A DNA stretch of 62,159 bases, from positions 1 to 62,159 of the forward strand of contig NZ_BIXY01000037.1 in NCBI RefSeq assembly GCF_008326305.1, written 5' to 3'. The position numbers and the translations under genes are program-made. The notes below the pieces were generated by a model, which worked only from the letters and a program-made list of their open reading frames with translations, ran no database searches and had not been told where the DNA came from. Numbering within the stretch: the stretch's first letter is position 1; each line of letters begins with the position of its first letter. This document shows, one piece after another, positions 8,892 through 18,464 of this stretch. The DNA is from Dictyobacter arantiisoli (GTDB lineage Bacteria > Chloroflexota > Ktedonobacteria > Ktedonobacterales > Ktedonobacteraceae).

Positions 8892-8983
8892 AACATCCCT
8901 CCAATCTACGGCAATAAACACCACACATTCGTTTTGTCGCTACATTCTGGTATACGGAGAAACATGAGCAGAGGATGCATTGT

Positions 8984-10945
8984 CTATACTGTCTTATCAG
9001 ATTCTTCGGTCCAGATAATGAGGGTATTGGCATTACGCTCATCCAGGGTAGCAAGGCGATTTTCAGTAGGCGACCAGGCTGCGATAAGTTGGCCGGGGAG
9101 CGTGGCTGTAGGGGTGGAGTCCTGCGGAAAGCCAAGCACGAGTTGCTTGTCGTTAGAGGCGATAGTGATGCGCTCCCGTGGCGAGATGGAGAGCATGCGC
9201 GGCAAGGCTGGCAGTCTGGCCCAGTTGAAGATAGATGCATGGGTATGGGTGTGCCAGCCAGAGACACGTTTATCTTTGGTCGCCACGATCAGGAGCGATC
9301 CATCTGGCGACCAGATCAGGGATTGTACTTTTTGGCCGGTCGAGGCAACCTGCCAGGGAGATTGTTTGCCCCCGACCGACCAGCAGATCACTTCTCCATG
9401 ACTGGAACCCGCTGCCAGGGACAATCCATCGGGTGACCAGCGCAATGTGCCAAGATTATCACAACGCAACGTGCCGGTAGAGATGGTTTGCGGCGTGGCG
9501 GGGCGACTTTGTTGTAAGCGGGCCTCAGATAACTGATAGATGCGAACCGTATCCTCAACCCAGATCGCCAGCTGATCCCGAACGGACCAGTCCATCCCCT
9601 GGAGTGTACTGATAGAGAGCTGCAGGGTTAGTGGCAGGGTCAGGCCGCGTTCGATGTCCCAGAAGTAAATCTTATGATCACCTGCGACCGCTACAATACG
9701 GTTATCTGGTGACCAGCAAGCAGTGCTCACGCGCCCCGCATTCACGGTAGTAACTGGTTGCAGTTGACCACTGACAGGTAGATAGACAGATAGCGATCCA
9801 TAGAGGATGCAGAGCAGGGCCGAGCCAGCGGGCGACCAGCAGACGGTTTTGAGACGCATCGGCAATGAGATACGCTCAGGTCCTTGCAGTAACAGCGGAT
9901 GCAGGACTAATGCCTCGCCCTGGTGCTGAGCATCCAGGGAAATAGCTCTGGCGGGCCTGATCGGCAATGGCTCATCCAGGATATGTCGCTCATCGATATC
10001 CGTGGAATCGCGCGGTAACAAGAAACGGGGCGTCGGTGTGATTGCTAATCTGACAGGCTCGGTCTGCTCCTCACCATACGCATCAATGGCCTGTTGGAAT
10101 GCCCGGGCGAATTCCAATACCGAAGGGAAACGCTTTTCGGGACGCTTTTCCAGAGCCTGTAAGATAATCTGATCGATACGCTCGGATTGGAAACGTTGCG
10201 GAGCCAGGAGACTGGGTGGTCTGGGCTGCTCATAACGATGCGCCTCCAGATGCTGCTGATCCGGCACATAAATAGGAAATTCGCCGGTCAACAATAAACA
10301 GGCCATGATAGCCAGGGCATACTGATCCGTGGCGGCATCGACCTGTTGTGCGATCTGTTCGGGAGCCATAAATGCGAAGGTGCCAACCACTTCACTCGTC
10401 ATGGCAAAGGTTTGATGTTTAAAACGCGAGATGCCAAAATCAAAGAGATAGAGATAGACAGCCCGCTCAGGAGTGTTGACAGAACGATAGAGAAAATTCC
10501 CCGGCTTAATATCCTCATGGATAATTTGAGGATCGCTATTGTGCAAATACTGCAAGCAGGCAGCCGCCTGCATGATTGCATCCCCTACCTGGCGTAAAGA
10601 CCAGTAACGCCAGGGAGGACGCAAGGACATCAATGATGCCAGCGAGCCCTCAGGAATATAGGGAGAGACCAGATAAGGTATGACATGGCCGTTATATGCT
10701 GAGTAACCAGAATCCAGTAATGGTAAGATCTGAACGTGCCTTAATGTACGCAAGATGGTTATCTCACGCTCAAAACGCTCCTCAGTCTTCTGATTGCGCC
10801 AGATAACATCTTCATGCTCACCTTCATGGACCTTCATCAGTTTGACCACCACCTCTTTATTCCTCTCGCGATCCACCGCCAGCCAGACCTCGCTCATATG
10901 CCCACTCGGCAACTTCTTTTTGAAAAGATAGCGCTCAAGCCCCAT
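8984..10945 (-). CDS. Serine/threonine protein kinase with C-terminal WD40 repeats
   Basis: 653 aa. A Hanks-type kinase domain occupies residues 1-275: glycine-loop region PSGHMSEVWLAVD, catalytic Lys in VVVKLM, HEDIKPGNFL (HED in place of HRD), DFGIS, and APEQ in the activation segment. After a linker, WD40 blades are visible (WSPDNRIVAVAGDHKIYFWD, WSPDGLSLAAGSSHGEVICW, WSPDGSLLIVATKDK). No membrane segment is seen, so it is probably cytosolic. GGAGGAGGG precedes the start, 36 bp after the stop of the NACHT-HEAT gene, so the two form an operon. The WD40 part probably presents the kinase to partners. Confidence 0.93.
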   Translation of the reverse strand: MGLERYLFKKKLPSGHMSEVWLAVDRERNKEVVVKLMKVHEGEHEDVIWRNQKTEERFEREITILRTLRHVQILPLLDSGYSAYNGHVIPYLVSPYIPEGSLASLMSLRPPWRYWSLRQVGDAIMQAAACLQYLHNSDPQIIHEDIKPGNFLYRSVNTPERAVYLYLFDFGISRFKHQTFAMTSEVVGTFAFMAPEQIAQQVDAATDQYALAIMACLLLTGEFPIYVPDQQHLEAHRYEQPRPPSLLAPQRFQSERIDQIILQALEKRPEKRFPSVLEFARAFQQAIDAYGEEQTEPVRLAITPTPRFLLPRDSTDIDERHILDEPLPIRPARAISLDAQHQGEALVLHPLLLQGPERISLPMRLKTVCWSPAGSALLCILYGSLSVYLPVSGQLQPVTTVNAGRVSTACWSPDNRIVAVAGDHKIYFWDIERGLTLPLTLQLSISTLQGMDWSVRDQLAIWVEDTVRIYQLSEARLQQSRPATPQTISTGTLRCDNLGTLRWSPDGLSLAAGSSHGEVICWSVGGKQSPWQVASTGQKVQSLIWSPDGSLLIVATKDKRVSGWHTHTHASIFNWARLPALPRMLSISPRERITIASNDKQLVLGFPQDSTPTATLPGQLIAAWSPTENRLATLDERNANTLIIWTEESDKTV

Positions 10946-10981
10946 CTGCTCGCCCTCCTCCTACAGCTTGATTGGGAAAGG

Positions 10982-13900
10982 TTAACGCATCTGGGAATGC
11001 GTTCCCGATCCTGATCCTGATCCTCTGGCGGACTGTTGTGACTGCCTTTGCAGGGATTGAATCTGCTGCAACATGTTTCGTTTCTCCTTGTCGGCCTGAT
11101 CAAGTTCCAGGCGCAGGCGATTCCGCTCCTTACTGATTTGATCCGCATTAGCCCGCAGAATATCCCTTTCGCGGGTCAACTTTTTCAGCTCATCTTCGCT
11201 GATACCCTGCTCTTCACGATAGTTTTCTAGCTCGCTCTCCAGGCTAGAAATCTGACGTTGCTGATCCGCCATCTTGACAGTCGTAGCCAGCAATTCTTGC
11301 TTAAAGGTCTCGCGTTGCGCCTCAGACTCCTGCTGTAAGCGGGTGATCTGTGGTTCATAGCGCCAGCCCAGCAGCACATTCGCAACCTCATGCAGTGCGC
11401 CCCCCTCATCATCGCGTAACGCCTGCAATTGACGAACATCCCACTGACCACTCGCCAGCAAACCACCGACCACACGAAGCGCGACCGCCAGTTGCTCAGG
11501 ATAGGCCGCTCCCGGACGCTTATTCGCGATACCAAAGCGGCTCAACATATAGGCATATTCCGTCACTGATTCAGGTGCCAGCGTCATACTCAGGATAGGG
11601 GCTACTTCAGTTCGGAATACCAGCGATGATGCGGGATCTTCAAACATCTCAAGCAACTGACGTTGTGTTTTGGGACTCAGCAAGAAGAAGAGATAGAGCA
11701 GTTGCCGACTCTCCTGCGGGCTTTCGCTAATCGCCTGCAATAAATGATCATTAACCGCAGGTTCGCCCATCAAGAGGAGCAAGGCCATGATACGCAGATT
11801 GGTTTCCTGGACCGTACTGGTCTGGATAAATTCGATCAGTTCAGGAACCATGACATGCTCCTGATACTCAAGCCTGGCCTCCTCGTGGATACGCGCCAGC
11901 AACAGAGAGACCGCCATTGCTATATCATCGCGATCATCACCGACCAGCAAATTGACCAGTTCATCTTTGATCACCTCTGGCGGCATGCTGCGAAAGACCG
12001 CCATCGCCGCCTCACGACGCGACAGGTTGCTGCGATCACTTTGCGCCGTCCAGATAAAGGAGAGCGCCGGAACGCCAATCTCGCCCAGAATAAACTGCGC
12101 CGCTCTGGCGACCGCTGGATTAGCATTGACGATCAGATCCCCAACCCGCGAGACCGCCAGACCGCCGTTACGAATCAAAGCAATCTCCGCGCCACGCCGC
12201 TGCTCTTCCATAAACAGCGCATCCACCAGACGATCAAGTACCAGATCCTGCATATCCGGTTTACGCGCCAGCCGGACAAATGCCTCAGCCACATCTTCAA
12301 TCAGGCGAGCATCCTCTAATCCATCCAACAAGGCCAGCATACTCACATCACTCAACGTCTCCGTCAAGAGATCCAGCAGTGCCTCACGCGCATAGGGCGG
12401 CAGGGTTGGATGAAAGAGACGTACCACTTCTCGCAGCATCTGCTGTTGCCCATCTCCCTGCCGCTGCCGCACCAGGGCAATCAAGACGCGTTGTGCCTGC
12501 TCACGTGCCGTAGCACGCTGGTCATTCAAGCCTACGACCAGCGGTCGGAGCACAGCCAGACCGAAGCGTGGCAAGAGATCCACAGCAATCACGCTCCGCT
12601 CATGCTCAGCCAGCAAACCCACCAGTGGAGGGATAGCCGCCTCGGGATACTTCAAGAGCAGAGCTGAGACAGCATTGCGCAGGGTGGACTGATAGAGGGC
12701 ATCCAGCAGCGCCGGGACGACGGTTGTGCCTGGCATCTGCTCCAATGCCTGATAGATATATTCACGTACCGTCTCATCGCGATGCAGCAGATTTTTCACC
12801 AGGATCGTCGCCGCCTCACTGCCCTTATCGCGCAAGACCATCAATACCTGTTGAGCCTGGGCCTGACTGCGTGGCTGCTCCAGGACTCCAATCAACTGCG
12901 CACCCGGAAACGGCGACATCATAACCACAGCGCGGCGCACGCGTTGCGAGCATGTGGTATCGGTTGGCACATCCAATGCCTGCACCAGACCAGCAAAGGC
13001 CACCAGCCCAAGTTGGCTCAAGCCAAAGATAGCCGCCTCAGAGACCATCACATTTGTTGTCGTCAGCACACTCAGTAAAGGCGCAACCACGCGGTTATCG
13101 GAAAATTGGCCCAGTGCACGAATGATTGCCAGCGTCAACATATCCTCGTCTTGCGCCCGCTCTAACAGATTGATCAAAGCCGGGAGGGCGCGTTGATCAT
13201 GGAGATGCTCCAGGACCTGTACCAGGAAACGTGTGCGGCTCGAAATATTGGTCGTCAATGAGTCAATGACAGGTGTCACCACAGGCTCGCCAATTGCTTC
13301 CAGAATCGTTACAGCACGTTCCGCAACGAGATCATCAGAACCTGTGAGGAGGATATTAATCAAGCCTGGAATGCTCTCAGGCACATAGCTTTGTAAAGCC
13401 TGCATGACCTGCTGTCGCACGGCTAGCTGTGTATCTCCCAGCATGCCCAGCAAAGGATCAAGCGCCCGGAAATCTCGCTGCTCACGCAGAATCTGGATCA
13501 CACGAATACGGACAATCTCCGAAGGATTATTCAGGCGCTCAATCAGGCGCGGGACGGCTGGCTCGCCAATCTCCTGTAAGACCAGAATTATATTCTGTAC
13601 AGCGTTCTCATTCTGGGAAGAGAGATAGCCCAGCAAGGCATCGATAGCCTTCTCACTTCGACGCTCACGGCTAGCCTGCAAGGAGGTATTTTGTCCCTGC
13701 GCCACCAGAAACTCACGCGCAATCTGTTGCGTCTCCGGTTCATCCTGATACTGGGATGTCAGGATCGGCACCACATGCTCAAGCAGATGCTGATACTGGA
13801 TCAGCGTAATCTGATATTTCTCGCTCTCTTTCTCATCCAGGAAACGCTCTACAACCGTCAGGAGGGCCTGATGCACACGTGCCTGAAATGGTCCCTCACT

Positions 13901-16240
13901 ACGATCCTCAAACTCTTCCATAATACGCTGTAGCACTAATTGCGGTCCCAGGCGGATCAATCCATTGGTGGCGCGCTGCACAATGAAAAGATCACTATCG
14001 CGTAAACGCTCCAGCAAGGTCTCAACGGCCTGACTATCATTGGTGCCACCAAGCGTATTAACCGCAGCGGCACGCAAACGGAGCGACCGTTCTGGGGCCG
14101 GCAGACTCAATTCAGTAGCACGTGGCACAACGGTGGCTCCAAAGCGTCCCAGCACCCGCACAATGCGTTTCACCTGCTGCTCATAAATTACATTATCTAC
14201 CGCATCCTCTAACTGCGTAAACAGGATAGTAGGCACTACTTCACGATCCAACAGGGTCAACAAATCATCCACGCCATCGGTCGTAATCATCGGGAGCAGT
14301 GAGCGATAGACCTCCTGACCACCCTCTTCAGCGCTATGGGTAAATAACTGGGCCAGTTCTTCGCGCGCCGCCTTATTGCGCACCGCGATGGACAACGCCT
14401 CCTCAATACTGGGTGGCAACACCACATGATATTGAATATCAGCCTGGGGTGGCGTCCACAGCACACCGATACAGATCAAACCCAGTGTCAATGCCTGCAA
14501 GACATACGCCTGCTGACTGATACCCAGCAAGCCAAAACATTCAGCCAACTCCAGGGGATCATCCAACAAACCAGCCCAGATAGCCACCGGTTCACTCCAG
14601 CGCCCGACATCCTCTAACAACTCCTCACGGATCGTCAGGGTTGCCAGTGAATGCTGGGCACAGGAGGCAAAATATTCAGCCACCAGATATTCAGCGATCA
14701 ACTCATGGCGGAAACTCAGCACTCCGTCAGGACTGATATCGATCAGATCAGCCTCTTTCGCGAAGTGCAACAGCAAGGCAATATCATCATAGGGATCGGC
14801 CAGAGGCTCCTGCCCATCTACAAATGGCCCCTGTGCGGGATGCTCATCCAGCCAGTATTTGAGCTCATCACGCACCTCATCATAGTTGATGCCGCCACGA
14901 CCGCCAGCACCTCCTGCCGAGGGAAAAACCGCAAGCTGAATCGCATTGCGATCCTGGGCCCAGCGAGCGGCGCTGGCAACCTCACTCAAGAAGCGCACGA
15001 CATCCTGCTCACCAGGTGGGGTACCCTCCCAGGCAGCAATCCTTTTGCGCAGCAAGTGACGCACCGACTCACGCAACAAACGTCCACGAGTATCAATCTG
15101 TGCCCCTTCATCGAGACCCAGCGTATCGATAATCTCCATCAACGTAAAGAGCATCATCGGATTGGTACAGTGGTAGCGCAAGCGACTGCGATCAATGACC
15201 TGCATAATCTGCTCGGCCGTATGCACCCATTGCTGCGTTTGCTTCTCTACATAGCGAGTGACAAATTCATGGACCTGCTCAAGTTGCAGCGGATAGACCG
15301 TCACGCGTATCGCCTGACCATCGTTCACCAACTGCGCGAAATCAGCCTGCTCACGATAGTCAACCTCACGGCACGTCATCACCAGCCGATTCTGGCTGGT
15401 ACGCATCAGTTCGACCAGTTCCGCACTTACCTGCGCCAGATAATTACTATCAATTTCATTTAAGCCATCACAGAGCAGGAGTAAACGTCCTTGCCCAAAC
15501 AAGACAGGCAGGTCGGAACGCAGAAAACGCATACCAGGCAGATCGCTCTGGCACAAATAACTCAACAATGAGGAGGTGGATGCAGTCGAGACCGCACGCA
15601 TCTCTTCTCCTTCTTCTCCGGCGAATACGCTGCTCTCCTTCTGCTGTTGCTGCTTCAGGAACAGACTATAATTCTTCATTGGCACATAGACAGGAATTTT
15701 GCCGCCCGCCAGTGCCAACTTCGCCGCTTTCAGTGAGGCAAGATATTGATAGACCCGTAGCGCCGTCGTCTTGCCAGCCCCCGGCACACCCAGGACTAAA
15801 AGATGCGTTGTTTGATCCTCAACCAGTTGCAAGAGAGAAATATCGCGCTGACCAACCACCTCTTGTTCACCATCCACAGCCTGCGAAAATGCCGTCGTCG
15901 TACGAATATTCGTTAAACCAGTCAGGGGTGTATAGAAATCATTGAAAGGTTTTTGGGCCTCGCGTACCTTGCGCAAATAACGTGTCACAGCCAGGGGTCT
16001 GGCAGACAACACAGCGGCGCCAGTAAAAATGAATAATTCAGGCAGGGCTAATAATAGTACAAAAGTCAATTGAGCCAGAAGATGCAAAGGAAAAAGAAGA
16101 GCAAATACAATGATCAGGGTTAGCAGGGCTGTCAGGCCTAATCCTACTAACACACACACAAAAAGGCGTTGCGACGCGATGCCTGTACGCCGCCCACCTC
16201 CCGTGCTCAGGGGAATACTAAGTTTTTGAGCTTGTTTCAT
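10982..16240 (-). CDS. NACHT NTPase with HEAT repeats and C-terminal coiled coil
   Basis: A 1752-aa signalling STAND-type protein. Order: two or more membrane segments (about residues 25-80), linker, P-loop GVPGAGKTT (about 151-159), Walker B region RLLLLCDGLNEI, a NACHT helical part, then long HEAT/PBS-type repeats (PAVPRLIERLNNPSEIVRIR, RALDPLLGMLGDTQLAVRQQ and many more) through about residue 1500. It ends in a charged coiled coil (about 1640-1735) and a Ser/Gly tail. The architecture suggests a membrane-anchored NTP-driven sensor with a repeat platform. The kinase gene follows directly in the same operon, suggesting one pathway. Immune, stress or developmental role cannot be decided from sequence. 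Confidence 0.9.
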   Translation of the reverse strand: MKQAQKLSIPLSTGGGRRTGIASQRLFVCVLVGLGLTALLTLIIVFALLFPLHLLAQLTFVLLLALPELFIFTGAAVLSARPLAVTRYLRKVREAQKPFNDFYTPLTGLTNIRTTTAFSQAVDGEQEVVGQRDISLLQLVEDQTTHLLVLGVPGAGKTTALRVYQYLASLKAAKLALAGGKIPVYVPMKNYSLFLKQQQQKESSVFAGEEGEEMRAVSTASTSSLLSYLCQSDLPGMRFLRSDLPVLFGQGRLLLLCDGLNEIDSNYLAQVSAELVELMRTSQNRLVMTCREVDYREQADFAQLVNDGQAIRVTVYPLQLEQVHEFVTRYVEKQTQQWVHTAEQIMQVIDRSRLRYHCTNPMMLFTLMEIIDTLGLDEGAQIDTRGRLLRESVRHLLRKRIAAWEGTPPGEQDVVRFLSEVASAARWAQDRNAIQLAVFPSAGGAGGRGGINYDEVRDELKYWLDEHPAQGPFVDGQEPLADPYDDIALLLHFAKEADLIDISPDGVLSFRHELIAEYLVAEYFASCAQHSLATLTIREELLEDVGRWSEPVAIWAGLLDDPLELAECFGLLGISQQAYVLQALTLGLICIGVLWTPPQADIQYHVVLPPSIEEALSIAVRNKAAREELAQLFTHSAEEGGQEVYRSLLPMITTDGVDDLLTLLDREVVPTILFTQLEDAVDNVIYEQQVKRIVRVLGRFGATVVPRATELSLPAPERSLRLRAAAVNTLGGTNDSQAVETLLERLRDSDLFIVQRATNGLIRLGPQLVLQRIMEEFEDRSEGPFQARVHQALLTVVERFLDEKESEKYQITLIQYQHLLEHVVPILTSQYQDEPETQQIAREFLVAQGQNTSLQASRERRSEKAIDALLGYLSSQNENAVQNIILVLQEIGEPAVPRLIERLNNPSEIVRIRVIQILREQRDFRALDPLLGMLGDTQLAVRQQVMQALQSYVPESIPGLINILLTGSDDLVAERAVTILEAIGEPVVTPVIDSLTTNISSRTRFLVQVLEHLHDQRALPALINLLERAQDEDMLTLAIIRALGQFSDNRVVAPLLSVLTTTNVMVSEAAIFGLSQLGLVAFAGLVQALDVPTDTTCSQRVRRAVVMMSPFPGAQLIGVLEQPRSQAQAQQVLMVLRDKGSEAATILVKNLLHRDETVREYIYQALEQMPGTTVVPALLDALYQSTLRNAVSALLLKYPEAAIPPLVGLLAEHERSVIAVDLLPRFGLAVLRPLVVGLNDQRATAREQAQRVLIALVRQRQGDGQQQMLREVVRLFHPTLPPYAREALLDLLTETLSDVSMLALLDGLEDARLIEDVAEAFVRLARKPDMQDLVLDRLVDALFMEEQRRGAEIALIRNGGLAVSRVGDLIVNANPAVARAAQFILGEIGVPALSFIWTAQSDRSNLSRREAAMAVFRSMPPEVIKDELVNLLVGDDRDDIAMAVSLLLARIHEEARLEYQEHVMVPELIEFIQTSTVQETNLRIMALLLLMGEPAVNDHLLQAISESPQESRQLLYLFFLLSPKTQRQLLEMFEDPASSLVFRTEVAPILSMTLAPESVTEYAYMLSRFGIANKRPGAAYPEQLAVALRVVGGLLASGQWDVRQLQALRDDEGGALHEVANVLLGWRYEPQITRLQQESEAQRETFKQELLATTVKMADQQRQISSLESELENYREEQGISEDELKKLTRERDILRANADQISKERNRLRLELDQADKEKRNMLQQIQSLQRQSQQSARGSGSGSGTHSQMR

Positions 16241-16281
16241 AGAACATACCCCGGATCTCTTTTTTTAAACATAATAAAAAC

Positions 16282-16310
16282 AGTATATCGCAGCGTATCC
16301 ATCTGAACAA
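16282..16310 (-). promoter_or_regulatory. Putative promoter of the NACHT-kinase operon
   Basis: On the minus strand, TTGTTC (16305-16310), a 17-base spacer and TATACT (16282-16287) precede the ATG at 16240 by about 40 bases. The rest of the gap up to 16615 is AT-rich, with no gene or clear repeat seen. Confidence 0.45.
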
Positions 16311-16615
16311 GCAAAATGTAATACGGTCCCATAGGCATCCATTGCTATTCTTAAAATCTAGCGAGCGAGCACTGGTTTTTTGGTGGAATATATGTTTTAC
16401 TTCTAAAAGGTTCCTGCTATTTTCTATATATACTTAGACGAATTTATTTGTAGCACATCAATTGTAGAACGTTCTTCTCGTAAGCAAGCACATCCATTTT
16501 CTCTGCTTTTTTTGCGCATAATCGATAGAACACCGGACCAAACATGGCAAGCGGTCCTGTATGATAGATAGAGCATGCTGGCAGACCGGGATGACAGGAT
16601 TCAAAGGGGATCTGA

Positions 16616-17974
16616 ATGGAGCCAAACACTCCCTTAACAACAGAGGCATCAGATAGAGAGACAACAAGACAGCAGCGGGATCAGCCAGCATACTTCGACG
16701 AGCAGAAGAGAAAATCGAGAGTCAAGATGGCCGGCCTGATGATCATCCTGCTATTGCTTGTGATTCAAACATCCAATCAAGGACTATCGCAACTGACCAG
16801 CGGGCAGGGATGGGCCTCGGTCCTTTATCCTCAAATGGTGACACAGAACAATATTCTTCCAGTCATCAATCAAGCGGGACATATTGATCAAACCACAACC
16901 AGACATCAGGCATCACTCACGCCACAGCAGTATATTGATCTGATCGTCTCCCATCTGACACGCGATCAAAAACTGGGGCAAATGATGATGGTACAGTTCG
17001 TGGGTGCCAATTATTCAGAAGCCTTAGCCAGTATGCTCAATCAATATCATGTCGGCAATATCCTGCTCTTCTCTGCTAATGGCAATATCATCGATAAAGA
17101 TCAATTAAAGAGTCTGACACAGAATATACGGCAGGCTTCCAGTGCACTTCCACCCAGTATCGCGCTGGATCAAGAGGGTGGCACAGTGGATCGTTTGCAA
17201 CAGTTAGATGGGCCACGACCATCTGAGGCGGAGATTGGCGCGACCAATAGCATTGAATATGCACGCACAATAGGCAAGCAGACCGCCGCTGATCTTACCA
17301 GCTATGGCATTAATTTAAATCTAGCCCCGGTGGTGGATGTTGATAATGATCCTACCTCCGAGCTGCATCAGGATATGCGTACCTTTGGGACAACCTCTGA
17401 TAGCGTCACCAGGATGGCAGGAGCATATCTGCAAGGATTGCAAGAGAGCCAGCAGGTTGTGGGAACCCTGAAACACTTTCCTGGTCTGGGAGACGCCAGC
17501 GTCGATCCACATGTGGGACTACCCACGATCACGCGCAGCAAAGCCGAGTTAGAGAATACCGACTGGGCTCCCTATCATGCCTTGATCATGCAGGGCCTGG
17601 TACATGCGATTATGGTCACGCATGAGATGATACCTGCGATTGACCCGAACAAGCCATCATCCCTCTCACCTGCGCTTGTGCAGGGTATCTTGCGCCAGGA
17701 AATGGGCTTTCAAGGAGTCATTATGACCGATAGCCTGACAATGGCTGGCATTGCTGCCTACTATAGCCCGGATCAAGCAGCCGCGCTGGCAATTGAGGCT
17801 GGTTCAGATATCATCATGGGAGCCAGCAGCCCTGATGAGGTTGCCACCATGCTCAATGGGATCAAACAGGCGCTGGATACAGGTACGCTTCAACCTGCGC
17901 GCATCGATCAATCGGTGCGACGCATTCTATTAATGAAGTACCAGATGGGATTACTGCCGATCCCAAAGCAATAA
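16616..17974 (+). CDS. Glycoside hydrolase family 3 protein (beta-N-acetylhexosaminidase, NagZ-like)
   Basis: 452 aa with an N-terminal anchor segment (MAGLMIILLLLVIQTS, about residues 39-55), so it probably acts outside the membrane. The barrel shows DQKLGQMMMVQFVG, LDQEGGTVDRL, NLAPVVDVDND, the KHFPGLGD loop (near residue 286) with the following DPH, and IMTDSLTMAGI (nucleophile Asp near 372). These are NagZ-type features; GlcNAc release from peptidoglycan or another glycan is the family role. AGGGGA precedes the ATG. First gene of a cluster with a small membrane protein, a flippase and aat. Confidence 0.92.
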   Translation: MEPNTPLTTEASDRETTRQQRDQPAYFDEQKRKSRVKMAGLMIILLLLVIQTSNQGLSQLTSGQGWASVLYPQMVTQNNILPVINQAGHIDQTTTRHQASLTPQQYIDLIVSHLTRDQKLGQMMMVQFVGANYSEALASMLNQYHVGNILLFSANGNIIDKDQLKSLTQNIRQASSALPPSIALDQEGGTVDRLQQLDGPRPSEAEIGATNSIEYARTIGKQTAADLTSYGINLNLAPVVDVDNDPTSELHQDMRTFGTTSDSVTRMAGAYLQGLQESQQVVGTLKHFPGLGDASVDPHVGLPTITRSKAELENTDWAPYHALIMQGLVHAIMVTHEMIPAIDPNKPSSLSPALVQGILRQEMGFQGVIMTDSLTMAGIAAYYSPDQAAALAIEAGSDIIMGASSPDEVATMLNGIKQALDTGTLQPARIDQSVRRILLMKYQMGLLPIPKQ

Positions 17975-17996
17975 AGCGACAGAAGGAAAAGAATAG

Positions 17997-18455
17997 ATGT
18001 CATCATTATTAGCGCAACTACAGGCGCGTATCTTCTCGCGCAAAGCGATCAGCTATAGGAATCTTGCACTGGGAGTGATCGTCGTTCTCGAAACCCTGCT
18101 TGTCTGTTCCGCACTCATCCCGGCGCAATTGTGGACACGTCTCATCCCTCTCTCCTCCAATAGCGCCCTCAACGGACCCTATCCCGCCACCATAGCTCCC
18201 CTGATCACGTTGCTGCTCTATCTCTTGCCCACGGCGATTGGCTTTTCGTGCTATAGCTGGCAAAAAGCACTCTTACTCGCCACTTTGCCAGCCTGGTTAG
18301 GATTGGGAATCTTTGCGGTCGCAGCCACATCTAAAGTCGGAGCCTTTTATATTTTCAGCAGCGATCATATAACAGCCAATGTAAGTCTCCTAGAATTGTT
18401 CGCCCTGCTAGGATCAATTGGCTGGTTAGGTCGCTATTTTTTAAAAATAAGTTAA
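17997..18455 (+). CDS. Small integral membrane protein, unknown function
   Basis: 152 aa with four hydrophobic stretches (for example LALGVIVVLETLLVCSALI, TIAPLITLLLYLLPTAIGF, ALLLATLPAWLGLGIFAVAA, LLELFALLGSIGWLGRYF). AAGGAAAAG precedes the ATG. It begins 22 bp after the hexosaminidase and ends 9 bp before the flippase frame, so it is probably co-transcribed and linked to envelope work. No family recognised. Confidence 0.75.
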   Translation: MSSLLAQLQARIFSRKAISYRNLALGVIVVLETLLVCSALIPAQLWTRLIPLSSNSALNGPYPATIAPLITLLLYLLPTAIGFSCYSWQKALLLATLPAWLGLGIFAVAATSKVGAFYIFSSDHITANVSLLELFALLGSIGWLGRYFLKIS

Positions 18456-18464
18456 AATAGAACC

